64,000 nucleotides of DNA from Polaribacter sp. BAL334. Lineage in GTDB: Bacteria > Bacteroidota > Bacteroidia > Flavobacteriales > Flavobacteriaceae. Shown in pieces: positions 1-9,151 of the stretch. Location: assembly GCF_015767435.1 (NCBI RefSeq), contig NZ_JADWOV010000301.1, positions 248,001 through 312,000 of the forward strand. The letters are read 5' to 3'. Positions within the stretch are counted from its first letter, which is position 1; each line of letters begins with the position of its first letter. The notes under the pieces are model-generated. The model worked only from the letters and a program-made list of their open reading frames with translations. It made no database searches and had not been told where the DNA came from. The position numbers and the translations under genes are program-made.

Positions 1-1958
1 CCAGCATTGTTTTGGAAAACTGCCCAAAGTACACCAGAAACAGTAACTCCAGCCATATAACCACCTAACATTTCAGCAATTAATTGGTTATTGTCACCAT
101 ACACTAATTTGCCCAAAAGTACAATTGCAATTGGAAAACCAATAGTTAAAATACCAGGCAACATCATTTCACGTAAGGCAGCTTTTGTAGAAATTTCAAC
201 ACATTTACCATATTCAGGTTTTCCAGTTCCTTCCATAATTCCTGGAATTTCTTTGAACTGACGACGCACTTCATACACCATATCCATTGCAGCTTTTCCA
301 ACAGAATTCATAGCTAATGCAGAGAAAACCACAGGAATCATACCTCCTACAAATAGCATTGCTAAAACTGGCGCTTTGAAAATATTGATTCCGTCAATTC
401 CTGTAAAGGTTACATATGCAGCAAACAAAGCCAAAGAAGTTAATGCTGCTGAAGCAATCGCAAAACCTTTTCCAGTTGCTGCAGTTGTGTTACCTACAGA
501 ATCTAAAATATCAGTTCTTGTACGAACTTCTTTTGGTAATTCACTCATTTCAGCGATTCCACCTGCATTATCAGAAATTGGTCCGAAAGCGTCAATCGCT
601 AATTGCATAGCTGTTGTTGCCATCATTGCAGATGCTGCTAATGCCACACCATAAAAACCTGCAAAAGCATACGAAGCCCAAATTGCAGCAGCAAATAACA
701 ATACTGTTGGAAATGTTGAAATCATTCCAGTTGCCAAACCAGCAATCACGTTTGTTCCTGCTCCTGTTGAAGATTTTTGAACAATTGCCAACACTGGTTT
801 TGTACCTAAACCTGTATAATATTCCGTTACCGAAGAAATTACTCCACCAACAACTAAACCAACAATTGTTGCATAAAACACTCTTATTGATGATATTTCT
901 TTAGCTCCTTCTCCATAGAATTCCATAGTCATTACTTCTGGTAACATAAAATCTACTAGGAAAAAACATGAAATCAATGTTAAAATAATAGAAACCCAAT
1001 TCCCAATATTTAATGCTCCTTGAACTTGTTTTTCTTTGGCATCATCACTTGAAATTTTCACTAACATTGTTCCAATGATAGAGAATAAAATCCCAAAACC
1101 AGCAATTGCCATTGGTAGTAAAATTGGACCAATTCCGCCAAAAGCGTCATTGATACTTCCTCCCATATCTTTAATCACATAGTTTCCTAAAACCATGGCA
1201 GCCAATACTGTAGCTACATAAGAACCAAATAAATCTGCTCCCATACCAGCAACATCTCCTACATTATCTCCCACATTATCTGCAATTGTAGCAGGATTTC
1301 TTGGATCATCTTCTGGAATTCCAGCTTCTACTTTTCCAACTAAATCTGCTCCAACATCTGCTGCTTTTGTATAAATTCCTCCTCCAACTCTTGCAAATAA
1401 AGCAATTGATTCAGCTCCTAAAGAGAATCCAGCCAAAGTTTCTAAAACGATGGTCATTTGCTCTGTAGTTGTCCAAACACCACCCATAAAGAAATGGTAA
1501 AAGAAAATAAAGAAAGCTGTCAAACCCAAAACTGCCAAACCTGCAACTCCTAATCCCATTACTGTTCCACCACCAAAAGAAACTTTCAATGCTTGAGGTA
1601 AACTTGTACGCGCTGCTTGAGTTGTTCTAACGTTTGTTTTTGTAGCAATTTTCATTCCCATATTTCCAGCCAAAGCTGAAAAAATAGCTCCGAAAACAAA
1701 TGCTACTACTATTAATATGTGTGTTGTTGGTACAATAAATGAAATCCCTGCTAATACAATACTAGCGCCAATCACAAAAAAAGTTAACAATCTATATTCT
1801 GCTTTTAAAAATGCAAGGGCTCCTTCATAGATATAATCTGAAATTTCTTTCATTTTACCATCTCCAGCATCTTGTTTTAATACCCAAGCTCTTTTAGCAT
1901 ACATAAAAAGTAAGCCAATAATTGCCATTACAATTGGCACATAAATCATTAATTCCAT
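1..1958 (-). CDS. hppA: Membrane-bound K+-dependent pyrophosphatase (ion pump), 3' part outside window
   Basis: Membrane pyrophosphatase that couples PPi hydrolysis to export of H+ and/or Na+. The visible ~652 residues start MELMIYVPIV and are almost entirely hydrophobic segments. The substrate-binding loop reads DVGADLVGKVE, followed by NPATIADNVGDNVGDVAG, both diagnostic of the family. The loop GNTTAATGKG has Ala where K+-independent enzymes have Lys, so the enzyme should be K+-dependent (family knowledge). The transported ion cannot be decided from what is visible. The C-terminus lies beyond base 1. It sits downstream of the soluble pyrophosphatase on the same strand but a terminator separates them, so it probably has its own promoter. 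Confidence 0.97.
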   Translation of the reverse strand, partial: MELMIYVPIVMAIIGLLFMYAKRAWVLKQDAGDGKMKEISDYIYEGALAFLKAEYRLLTFFVIGASIVLAGISFIVPTTHILIVVAFVFGAIFSALAGNMGMKIATKTNVRTTQAARTSLPQALKVSFGGGTVMGLGVAGLAVLGLTAFFIFFYHFFMGGVWTTTEQMTIVLETLAGFSLGAESIALFARVGGGIYTKAADVGADLVGKVEAGIPEDDPRNPATIADNVGDNVGDVAGMGADLFGSYVATVLAAMVLGNYVIKDMGGSINDAFGGIGPILLPMAIAGFGILFSIIGTMLVKISSDDAKEKQVQGALNIGNWVSIILTLISCFFLVDFMLPEVMTMEFYGEGAKEISSIRVFYATIVGLVVGGVISSVTEYYTGLGTKPVLAIVQKSSTGAGTNVIAGLATGMISTFPTVLLFAAAIWASYAFAGFYGVALAASAMMATTAMQLAIDAFGPISDNAGGIAEMSELPKEVRTRTDILDSVGNTTAATGKGFAIASAALTSLALFAAYVTFTGIDGINIFKAPVLAMLFVGGMIPVVFSALAMNSVGKAAMDMVYEVRRQFKEIPGIMEGTGKPEYGKCVEISTKAALREMMLPGILTIGFPIAIVLLGKLVYGDNNQLIAEMLGGYMAGVTVSGVLWAVFQNNA

Positions 1959-2009
1959 AAAGTATAGTTAATTTGATTAGTTTAAAATGGGGGTAAAAGT
2001 AATAAAATC

Positions 2010-2053
2010 AAAATGAAATAAAAAACCTCAAAAAGGTTTAATTTTTTGAGGTT
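2010..2053 (-). terminator. Intrinsic terminator of ppa
   Basis: Stem 2024-2034 / 2043-2053 (AACCTCAAAAA with TTTTTGAGGTT) and an 8-base loop. On the minus strand it is followed by a T-rich run. It lies between ppa and hppA and suggests separate transcripts. Confidence 0.75.
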
Positions 2054-2077
2054 CTTATTTTTTTAGGTACTATTTTA

Positions 2078-2593
2078 TTAAATCGAGAAATAATTTGTCT
2101 TTTTATAGTCACTATTATTATATCTCTCAACACAATCTTTGTATATTCTTTCAGATTCAGCTGCATCTCCCCAGCCACCGACAGCAACTTTTTTCTTTTC
2201 TAAATCCTTGTAAACTTGAAAAAAATGCTCAATTTCTTTCAATCTATGTGGATTTAAATCAAAAATATCTTTTCTATTATTCCAAATTGGGTCAGAAACA
2301 GGGACACAAATTATTTTTTCATCAGGCCCTTTTTCATCTGTCATGTGAAAAACACCAATTGGTTTTACTTCCATCACACACATTGGAAAGCTTGGCTCAT
2401 GACCCAAAACTAAAACATCTAGTGGATCACCATCCAAGGCCAATGTTTCAGGAACAAATCCATAATCAGCTGGATACATCATAGAAGAAAATAGCATTCT
2501 GTCAAATCGGATTTTATTCAATTTAAAATCGTATTCGTATTTGTTTCTACTTCCTTTTGGAATTTCAATAAGCACATCAAAAGTTATATTCAT
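2078..2593 (-). CDS. ppa: Soluble inorganic pyrophosphatase (family I)
   Basis: Cytoplasmic Mg2+-dependent hydrolysis of PPi to two phosphates, pulling biosynthetic reactions forward. At 171 residues it matches the prokaryotic family I length (about 175). The signature DGDPLDVLVL, with its metal-binding aspartates, lies near residues 55-65 after DYGFVPETLA. It is upstream of the membrane pyrophosphatase on the same strand, so a dissipating and an energy-conserving enzyme for the same substrate are neighbours. A perfect TAnnTTTG box sits about 25 bases before the start. Confidence 0.97.
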   Translation of the reverse strand: MNITFDVLIEIPKGSRNKYEYDFKLNKIRFDRMLFSSMMYPADYGFVPETLALDGDPLDVLVLGHEPSFPMCVMEVKPIGVFHMTDEKGPDEKIICVPVSDPIWNNRKDIFDLNPHRLKEIEHFFQVYKDLEKKKVAVGGWGDAAESERIYKDCVERYNNSDYKKTNYFSI

Positions 2594-2618
2594 TTTTTTT
2601 CTTTTTATTTTCTGTTCA

Positions 2619-2626
2619 CAAAAATA
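2619..2626 (-). promoter_or_regulatory. Putative -7 box for ppa
   Basis: On the minus strand the bases read TATTTTTG, a perfect match to the Bacteroidota -7 consensus TAnnTTTG, placed just upstream of the ppa start. No clear -33 TTTG was found at the expected distance. Confidence 0.55.
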
Positions 2627-2690
2627 GGGATTTGTGTGTCTATAATTATGAAATTTTAATCGGATTTACGCAAAGGTTTTCGGATAGAAT

Positions 2691-2725
2691 AAAAAAAGCC
2701 TTTCATTTTTTGAAAGGCTTTTTTT
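2691..2725 (-). terminator. Strong intrinsic terminator of pdhB
   Basis: A perfect 15-base stem (2691-2705 with 2711-2725; core GCCTTTCA/TGAAAGGC) and a 5-base T loop, flanked by A and T runs so that it can work in both directions. It lies just downstream of the pdhB stop. Confidence 0.92.
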
Positions 2726-2735
2726 ATAGTAAAAT

Positions 2736-3719
2736 TTATTTTTTCAGATACAATACTTCTTTTACTGCTTTTACAACGTCATCCGAATTTGGAATCCATT
2801 TTTCAAACAATGCAGATGAATAAGGAGCAGGAGTATCAGCAGTTGTGATTCTTTTGATGGGTGCATCTAAAAAGTCAAATGCTTCACTTTGAATTCTGTA
2901 GGTTATTTCTGAAGAAACACTTGCAAAAGGCCAAGCTTCTTCTAGAATAACCAATCTATTTGTTTTCTTAACAGATTTAACGATGGCTGCATGATCCATA
3001 GGACGCACAGTTCTTAAATCGATAATTTCTATGGAAATATTTTCTTTTGCTAATTCATCTGCAGCTTTGTAGGCTTCTTTAATAATTTTTCCAAAAGAAA
3101 CTACAGTAACATCAGTTCCTTCTCTTTTGATATCAGCAACTCCAATTGGAATCAAATATTCTCCTTCAGGAATTTCCATTTTATCACCATACATTTGCTC
3201 AGATTCCATGAAAATAACTGGATCATCATCACGAATTGCAGCTTTCAATAAGCCTTTTGCATCATAAGGATTTGAAGGTACAATTACTTTTAATCCTGGT
3301 GTATTTGAAAACCAATTTTCAAAAGCTTGCGAGTGTGTTGCTCCTAATTGACCAGCAGAAGCTGTTGGACCTCTAAAAACAATAGGGCAATTTAATTGAC
3401 CTCCAGACATTTGTCTGATTTTTGCAGCATTGTTAATGATTTGATCAATTCCAACTAACGAAAAATTAAACGTCATGTATTCTACAATCGGTCTATTTCC
3501 ATTCATAGCTGATCCAATGGCAATTCCGGCAAAACCAAGTTCTGCAATAGGCGTGTCAATTACCCTTTTTGGACCAAATTCATCCAACATTCCTTTACTC
3601 GCTTTGTAAGCACCATTATACTCTGCAACTTCTTCACCCATCAAATAAACGCTTTCATCTCTGCGCATTTCCTCGCTCATTGCTTCACAAATAGCTTCTC
3701 TAAATTGAACTGTTTTCAT
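2736..3719 (-). CDS. pdhB: Pyruvate dehydrogenase E1 component, beta subunit
   Basis: Beta chain of the thiamine-diphosphate E1 enzyme that decarboxylates pyruvate for acetyl-CoA formation. At 327 residues it has the usual length. The N-terminal transketolase-type pyrimidine-binding domain contains LMGEEVAEYNGAYKASKG and DTPIAELGFAGIAIG. The C-terminal transketolase domain (about residues 195-320) contains IEIIDLRTVRPMD and EEAWPFASV. No E1 alpha or E2 gene is adjacent, so the complex is encoded at separate loci. A pyruvate-specific rather than branched-chain E1 is favoured by overall similarity. It is divergent from etfBA across 220 bases. Confidence 0.93.
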   Translation of the reverse strand: MKTVQFREAICEAMSEEMRRDESVYLMGEEVAEYNGAYKASKGMLDEFGPKRVIDTPIAELGFAGIAIGSAMNGNRPIVEYMTFNFSLVGIDQIINNAAKIRQMSGGQLNCPIVFRGPTASAGQLGATHSQAFENWFSNTPGLKVIVPSNPYDAKGLLKAAIRDDDPVIFMESEQMYGDKMEIPEGEYLIPIGVADIKREGTDVTVVSFGKIIKEAYKAADELAKENISIEIIDLRTVRPMDHAAIVKSVKKTNRLVILEEAWPFASVSSEITYRIQSEAFDFLDAPIKRITTADTPAPYSSALFEKWIPNSDDVVKAVKEVLYLKK

Positions 3720-3752
3720 GTAAAATTAAATCTTGTATTATTTTCAATCTTG

Positions 3753-3760
3753 CAAAAGTA
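3753..3760 (-). promoter_or_regulatory. Putative -7 box for pdhB
   Basis: Reads TACTTTTG on the minus strand, a perfect TAnnTTTG match, 34 bases upstream of the pdhB start codon. Confidence 0.6.
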
Positions 3761-3867
3761 ATGAATTAATTATCATTTTTTTTGAATCAATTTCAGAAAC
3801 TACTCTTAAATAATTCTTCTAAAAAGCGCAATCGTTTTCGATAAATGTTAAAATCTTGAAAATTTAT

Positions 3868-3908
3868 TATGCATGCATAGTATTTTTTAAAAAAAAGCTG
3901 TAATTTCG
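3868..3908 (+). promoter_or_regulatory. etfBA promoter region with 12-bp palindrome
   Basis: A perfect palindrome TATGCATGCATA occupies 3868-3879. The best -7 candidate for etfB, TAATTTCG (7 of 8 to TAnnTTTG), is at 3901-3908, which places the palindrome over the expected -33 region. This geometry suits an operator, but the regulator is not known from this window. Confidence 0.4.
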
Positions 3909-3939
3909 TTCCGTATAAAAATGATAAAATAGCCCGATT

Positions 3940-4686
3940 ATGAAAATTTTGGTTTGTATAAGTCACGTACCAGACACCACTTCAAAGATTAATTTTACAG
4001 ATAATGATACAAAATTTGATACCAATGGAGTTCAATTTGTGATCAATCCTTATGATGAGTTTTGTTTGACAAGAGCTATGTGGTTTAAAGAAAAACAAGG
4101 AGCGTCCATTACTGTTTTAAATGTTGGAAATGCCTCTACTGAACCTACTTTGAGAAAAGCTTTGGCAATTGGTGCTGATGATGCAATTCGTGTAAATGCA
4201 GAACCTACAGATGGATTGTCTGTAGCAAAAGAAATTGCAGCTGTTGTGAAAAATGGAGGGTATGATTTGGTTTTAGCAGGAAGAGAATCCATTGATTATA
4301 ATGGAGGAATGGTTCCAGGAATGGTGGCTTCTTTGGTTGATTATCATTTTGTAAACGGTTGTGTAGGAGTTGAAATTGATGGAAATTCAGCTACTTTGAT
4401 AAGAGAAATTGATGGTGGAAATGAAACGTTAAGCTCAACTTTACCAATGGTAATTGCTGGTCAAAAAGGAATTGTAGAAGAAAAAGATTTAAGAATTCCA
4501 AACATGCGTGGTATTATGATGGCGCGTCAAAAACCATTGCAAGTTGTTGATTCTGTGGCTTCTGAAAAAGCTACTGAAGTGCAATCGTATCAAAAACCAG
4601 CACCAAAAGGCGCTGTGAAATTAGTTGCTGCAGATAATATTGATGAATTAATCAATTTATTGCACAATGAAGCGAAAGTGATTTAA
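3940..4686 (+). CDS. etfB: Electron transfer flavoprotein subunit beta
   Basis: Small subunit of the soluble ETF heterodimer that carries electrons from acyl-CoA and other flavin dehydrogenases to the quinone pool through ETF dehydrogenase. At 248 residues it opens MKILVCISHVPDT, typical of the family. The segment VLAGRESIDYNGGMVPGMVA is the usual nucleotide-binding region, and TLPMVIAGQKGI is conserved. etfA follows 60 bases downstream, forming an operon. No acyl-CoA dehydrogenase or ETF-quinone oxidoreductase gene is in this window. Confidence 0.96.
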   Translation: MKILVCISHVPDTTSKINFTDNDTKFDTNGVQFVINPYDEFCLTRAMWFKEKQGASITVLNVGNASTEPTLRKALAIGADDAIRVNAEPTDGLSVAKEIAAVVKNGGYDLVLAGRESIDYNGGMVPGMVASLVDYHFVNGCVGVEIDGNSATLIREIDGGNETLSSTLPMVIAGQKGIVEEKDLRIPNMRGIMMARQKPLQVVDSVASEKATEVQSYQKPAPKGAVKLVAADNIDELINLLHNEAKVI

Positions 4687-4746
4687 ATCAAAAAAAATAA
4701 CAAGAATCTGAACACATTCTTTTCAGAATTTAAAAAAATATAAAAT

Positions 4747-5709
4747 ATGTCAGTTTTAGTTTTTGCAGATGCCTCAAATGGCAAGTTTAAAAAAAGTGCT
4801 TTTGAAGTAGTTTCTTATGGAAAAAAAGTAGCAGAACAGTTGAATACAAATCTTGTTGCAGTAACTATTAATGTTACTGAAAATCAAGAATTATTTACTT
4901 ATGGGGCAGAGAAAGTAGTTTCAGTTTCTGAAAGTAAGTTAACTTCATTCAACGCAAAAGGGTATTCATCCATCATAAAACAAATTGCTGATGCTGAAAA
5001 TGCAACAGTAATTGTGTTGGATTCAAGTATAGATACTATGCATGTTGCGCCTTTAGTGGCAGTATCTTTGGATGCTGGGTATGCCTCAAATGTGGTAGAA
5101 TTGCCATCGTCAACAAATCCTTTTACGATTAAAAGAAAGGTTTTTTCGAATAAAGGTTTTGCAAATACTGTAATTTCAACAGAGAAAAAAATTGTTGGAG
5201 TTGCAAAAAATTCTTTTGGGATTCACGAAAATCCAGTTTCAGGAATTGTTGAAAACAAAACGATTTCTTTATCAGATACAGATTTTGGGGTAAAATCAGA
5301 AAAAGTGGAAAAAGCTTCTGGAAAAGTGACCATAGCAGATGCTGATGTAGTAGTTTCTGCAGGAAGAGGTTTAAAAGGTCCAGAAAACTGGGGAATGATT
5401 GAAGAATTAGCCACTGTTTTAGGAGCAGCAACTGCTTGTTCAAAACCAGTTTCTGATTTAGGATGGCGTCCTCATGGAGAACATGTTGGACAAACAGGAA
5501 AACCTGTGGCTTCCAATTTATATATAGCTATCGGAATTTCTGGAGCGATTCAGCATTTAGCTGGTGTAAACGCATCAAAAGTAAAAGTAGTCATCAATTC
5601 TGATCCTGAAGCGCCTTTTTTCAAAGCAGCTGACTATGGAATTGTAGGAGATGCATTTCAAGTTGTGCCAGAATTAATTACAAAATTAAAAGCATTCAAA
5701 GAAGCGTAG
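4747..5709 (+). CDS. etfA: Electron transfer flavoprotein subunit alpha
   Basis: Large, FAD-binding subunit of ETF, 320 residues. The C-terminal FAD domain (about residues 190-320) has VVSAGRGLKGPENW and the PROSITE-type alpha signature LYIAIGISGAIQHLAG followed by INSDPEAPFFKAADYGIVGD. The N-terminal domain packs with EtfB. It lies directly downstream of etfB and ahead of a terminator hairpin, completing a two-gene unit. Confidence 0.97.
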   Translation: MSVLVFADASNGKFKKSAFEVVSYGKKVAEQLNTNLVAVTINVTENQELFTYGAEKVVSVSESKLTSFNAKGYSSIIKQIADAENATVIVLDSSIDTMHVAPLVAVSLDAGYASNVVELPSSTNPFTIKRKVFSNKGFANTVISTEKKIVGVAKNSFGIHENPVSGIVENKTISLSDTDFGVKSEKVEKASGKVTIADADVVVSAGRGLKGPENWGMIEELATVLGAATACSKPVSDLGWRPHGEHVGQTGKPVASNLYIAIGISGAIQHLAGVNASKVKVVINSDPEAPFFKAADYGIVGDAFQVVPELITKLKAFKEA

Positions 5710-5736
5710 ACATTTCTTTTTGAATACTTTACCTTT

Positions 5737-5775
5737 TAAAACCCATTAGTTTCAACACTTTTGGGTTTTACTTTT
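5737..5775 (+). terminator. Terminator of etfBA
   Basis: Stem TAAAACCCA (5737-5745) with TGGGTTTTA (5762-5770) and a 16-base loop, followed by a T-rich stretch, 28 bases after the etfA stop. Confidence 0.65.
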
Positions 5776-5894
5776 ATAAAAACTATCAAAATATCAATTT
5801 ACACTAACTATTTTTATTAAATTGTGCCTCAATTCTAGCGTGAAAATTTTCAACTAATTTTCAATCGTTTTTTAGTTTTTTTGCAGAGAGATAT

Positions 5895-6500
5895 ATGAGT
5901 TTAATACAATTAACCATCAAAGGAATTTCATACAGTCAAACTCAAACTGGAGCTTATGCTTTGGTTTTGAGCGAAATAGAAGGAACAAGAACCTTGCCTA
6001 TAATTATTGGTGCTTTTGAAGCGCAATCTATTGCAATAGCTTTGGAAACTGAAATCAGACCTCCAAGACCACTTACACACGATTTATTTAAGACATTTTC
6101 TGACACATTTGGTATCGTAATCAAAGAAGTGATTATTCATAAATTGGTAGATGGTGTCTTTTTTTCAAGTATGGTATGTGAGAAAAATGGCAAAGAAGTG
6201 ATGATTGATGCACGAACTTCGGATGCAATTGCAATCGCTGTTCGTTTTGATGCGCCAATTTATACCTATGAAAATATACTAGACAAAGCTGGAGTGATTT
6301 TAAAATTAGAAGAGGAAATGGCTCTTGAAGGCAAGAAAGAAATCGAAAAAATTCCTGCTGATTTGAGCGATTCAAAAGAAAAATCTACTTTCTCGAAACT
6401 GACATTGACTCAATTACAAGACCAATTGCAACAAGCTGTCATCAATGAAAATTATGAATTAGCAGCAAAAATAAGAGACGAAATAAGCAAACGTTCTTAA
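5895..6500 (+). CDS. Bifunctional nuclease (DUF151) domain protein with C-terminal UVR motif
   Basis: 201-residue soluble protein. Residues about 1-130 form a BFN/DUF151 domain (GTRTLPIIIGAFEAQSIA; ARTSDAIAIAVR). Residues about 165-201 form a UvrB/UvrC-type helical hairpin (QLQQAVINENYELAAKIRDE). BFN domains have been linked to dual RNase/DNase activity in plants. In bacteria the role is unsettled, and the UVR motif suggests contact with repair or Clp-type partners (inference). It lies 12 bases before the nucleoside transporter and may be co-transcribed with it. Confidence 0.88.
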   Translation: MSLIQLTIKGISYSQTQTGAYALVLSEIEGTRTLPIIIGAFEAQSIAIALETEIRPPRPLTHDLFKTFSDTFGIVIKEVIIHKLVDGVFFSSMVCEKNGKEVMIDARTSDAIAIAVRFDAPIYTYENILDKAGVILKLEEEMALEGKKEIEKIPADLSDSKEKSTFSKLTLTQLQDQLQQAVINENYELAAKIRDEISKRS

Positions 6501-6511
6501 TTTACCACTTT

Positions 6512-8236
6512 ATGAAACATATTTTAATAGCGTTTTTTTTCCTAATTTCTTTAAACTCTTTTGGTCAACAATTAGAAAATAATTGGAAATTTTCATCCAT
6601 AAAAAAACAATCAAGTGATGAAATTGTAACAATTGATTCTACAGACATTCTTTCACTATTTGACGGAAAATTTACGTTTAAATTAAAGCAAAATTCAGAC
6701 TCAATCTCCTCAGGAAATTACATCAGACAGCATAATTTATTGATTCTTAATTTCAATAAACCTAAAGATACAGTTCGTTATTTCAATATTGTTTCTCTGG
6801 ATTCTTTACAACTTGTTTTAACTGAAAATGATACGAATTACAAGTTGAGTTCTTCCATTGCTGCACAAAAAAATGTTCCAAACGAATCAGAAATTTCTAA
6901 AAATACTATTTCAAATGAAATAAAACCTAGTCAAGGATTTTCAATTGAAAGTCTTTGGAGAGGCGTTTTAGGAATGTTTGTGTTGATAATCATCACATTT
7001 TTATTCAGTAGTAATCGAAAAGCGATTGATTGGAAAAAAGTTGGAATTGGTTTATCATTACAATTGATCATTGCAATTGGAGTTTTGAAAGTGCCATTTA
7101 TTCAAAGTATTTTCGAATTTGTTGGAGGAATTTTCATTTCTATTTTAGAATATACCAAAGCTGGAAGTAAGTTTTTGTTTGAAGGTTTAGTAGCAGATAT
7201 GAATACTTTTGGATACATTTTTGCCTTCCAAGTTTTGCCTACAATTATCTTTTTCTCAGCATTAACCTCCTTACTTTTTTATCTTGGAATCATTCAAAAA
7301 GTAGTAAAATGGTTGGCAATAGCATTGTCCAAATTCCTTGGAATTTCGGGAATGGAGAGTTTATCAGTTGCAGGAAATATTTTTCTTGGTCAAACTGAAG
7401 CGCCACTTTTAATCAAAGCATATTTGGAAAAAATGAACAGATCTGAAATGCTTTTGGTCATGATTGGTGGAATGGCTACTGTTGCAGGTGCTGTTTTGGC
7501 AGCTTATATCGGATTTTTAGGTGGAGGTGATAAAGCTTTAGAGTTGATTTTTGCGAAACATTTATTGGCAGCTTCAGTAATGGCAGCTCCTGGAGCGATT
7601 GTAATTTCAAAAATTTTATATCCACAAACTGAAAAAGTAAATACTGATGTTAGTGTATCTCAAGAAAAAATTGGTTCCAATATTTTGGATGCTATTGCAA
7701 ATGGAACTACTGAAGGCTTGCGATTGGCAGTAAATGTTGGAGCAATGTTATTGGTTTTTGTAGCAATTATAGCCATGTTAAACGGAATTTTGGGTTGGGT
7801 AGGAGAACTTACAACGTTGAATTCTTGGATGGCAAAAAATACTGCGTACACAACTTTTTCTATTGAAGCTATTTTGGGATATTTATTTGCACCTTTAATG
7901 TGGTTGATTGGTGTAGCTAAAGAAGACATGGCTTTGATGGGGCAATTATTAGGTATTAAATTGGCTGCAAGTGAGTTTATTGCTTATATTCAGTTGGCTG
8001 ATTTGAAAAATATCGCAAGTGCTGTTCATTTAAATTATGATAAATCGATTATCATGGCAACTTATATGTTGTGTGGTTTTGCCAATTTTGCTTCCATTGG
8101 AATTCAAATAGGAGGAATTGGATCTTTAGCACCAAAACAACGAAAAACCTTATCTGAATTTGGAATGAAAGCATTGATTGGTGGTACAATAGCCTCTTTG
8201 ATGTCTGCTGCCATTGCAGGAATGATTATTGGTTAA
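6512..8236 (+). CDS. Concentrative nucleoside transporter (NupC/CNT family) with secreted N-terminal domain
   Basis: 574 residues. From about residue 145 it is a CNT-family nucleoside:cation symporter: many membrane helices, GNIFLGQTEAPLLIKAYL (the conserved substrate-site QTEAP), MATVAGAVLAAYI, and the C-terminal gate and core helices with NFASIGIQIGGIGSLAP. Ahead of it lie a signal-peptide-like segment (MKHILIAFFFLISLNSFGQQ) and about 110 soluble residues rich in alternating beta pattern (WKFSSI..., DGKFTFKL..., NLLILNF), which look lipocalin-like. Ordinary CNTs lack this part. The likely substrate is uridine or other nucleosides, salvaged into the pool that thyA downstream uses. Confidence 0.93.
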   Translation: MKHILIAFFFLISLNSFGQQLENNWKFSSIKKQSSDEIVTIDSTDILSLFDGKFTFKLKQNSDSISSGNYIRQHNLLILNFNKPKDTVRYFNIVSLDSLQLVLTENDTNYKLSSSIAAQKNVPNESEISKNTISNEIKPSQGFSIESLWRGVLGMFVLIIITFLFSSNRKAIDWKKVGIGLSLQLIIAIGVLKVPFIQSIFEFVGGIFISILEYTKAGSKFLFEGLVADMNTFGYIFAFQVLPTIIFFSALTSLLFYLGIIQKVVKWLAIALSKFLGISGMESLSVAGNIFLGQTEAPLLIKAYLEKMNRSEMLLVMIGGMATVAGAVLAAYIGFLGGGDKALELIFAKHLLAASVMAAPGAIVISKILYPQTEKVNTDVSVSQEKIGSNILDAIANGTTEGLRLAVNVGAMLLVFVAIIAMLNGILGWVGELTTLNSWMAKNTAYTTFSIEAILGYLFAPLMWLIGVAKEDMALMGQLLGIKLAASEFIAYIQLADLKNIASAVHLNYDKSIIMATYMLCGFANFASIGIQIGGIGSLAPKQRKTLSEFGMKALIGGTIASLMSAAIAGMIIG

Positions 8237-8258
8237 TAACTTATTAAGAATTTTTTTT

Positions 8259-8290
8259 AAAGCATCAAGAATTTTTATTGATGCTTTTTT
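8259..8290 (+). terminator. Terminator after the nucleoside transporter
   Basis: Stem AAAGCATCAA (8259-8268) with TTGATGCTTT (8278-8287), 9-base loop, then a T run. Confidence 0.85.
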
Positions 8291-8315
8291 ATTTTTACAC
8301 AAATAATGAAGGATT

Positions 8316-9140
8316 ATGAAACAATACCATGATTTAGTAAAACACGTTTTAGAAAACGGAAATGAAAAAGGAGACAGAACTGGAACTGGAACAAAAAGTG
8401 TTTTTGGCTATCAAATGCGTTTTGATTTGAGTGAAGGTTTTCCAATGGTAACCACAAAAAAATTGCATTTAAAATCAATAATTTATGAGTTATTATGGTT
8501 CATAAAAGGTGATACGAATATCAATTATTTACAAGAAAATGGTGTCCGAATTTGGAATGAATGGGCAGATGAAAATGGTGATTTAGGTCCAGTTTATGGT
8601 CATCAATGGCGCAATTGGAATAGTGATGAAATTGATCAGCTGAAAGAAGTCATTGAAACTTTACAAAAGAATCCAAATTCAAGAAGAATGTTGGTTTCTG
8701 CTTGGAATCCATCAGTGTTGCCAGATACCTCCAAATCTTTTGCTGAAAATGTAGCTAATGGAAAAGCAGCATTGCCTCCTTGTCATGCATTTTTTCAGTT
8801 TTATGTGGCTGATGGTAAATTATCTTGCCAATTATACCAAAGAAGTGCTGATATCTTTTTAGGAGTCCCTTTTAATATTGCTTCTTACGCATTGTTTACG
8901 ATGATGATAGCACAAGTTTGTGGTTTCGAGGCAGGTGAATTTATTCACACTTTTGGTGATGCTCATATCTATAACAATCATATTGAACAATTGGAATTGC
9001 AACTGTCAAGAGACATCAGGCCTTTGCCAACTATGAAAATCAATCCAGCAATAAAAAATATCGAAGATTTTACATTCGAAGATTTTGAATTACTCAATTA
9101 CGATCCACATCCTCACATCAAAGGAATTGTTGCGGTTTAA
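8316..9140 (+). CDS. thyA: Thymidylate synthase
   Basis: Converts dUMP and methylene-tetrahydrofolate to dTMP and dihydrofolate in the cytoplasm. It has 274 residues against 264 in E. coli. The catalytic cysteine is Cys156 in [13 protein letters not shown]. Other conserved parts are the phosphate-binding RTGTGT loop near residue 21, GPVYGHQWR, and the dUMP-binding [19 protein letters not shown] with D and N. Dihydrofolate reductase, which recycles its product, is encoded about 1 kb downstream on the same strand, though a terminator lies between. Confidence 0.98.
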   Translation: MKQYHDLVKHVLENGNEKGDRTGTGTKSVFGYQMRFDLSEGFPMVTTKKLHLKSIIYELLWFIKGDTNINYLQENGVRIWNEWADENGDLGPVYGHQWRNWNSDEIDQLKEVIETLQKNPNSRRMLVSAWNPSVLPDTSKSFAENVANGKAALPPCHAFFQFYVADGKLSCQLYQRSADIFLGVPFNIASYALFTMMIAQVCGFEAGEFIHTFGDAHIYNNHIEQLELQLSRDIRPLPTMKINPAIKNIEDFTFEDFELLNYDPHPHIKGIVAV

Positions 9141-9151
9141 AAACAAATAAA

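Noticed and set aside
376-904. Open frames on the plus strand inside the first gene
   Set aside because: They are antisense to the membrane pyrophosphatase, whose minus-strand frame is full of family motifs; the plus-strand products have no recognisable features.
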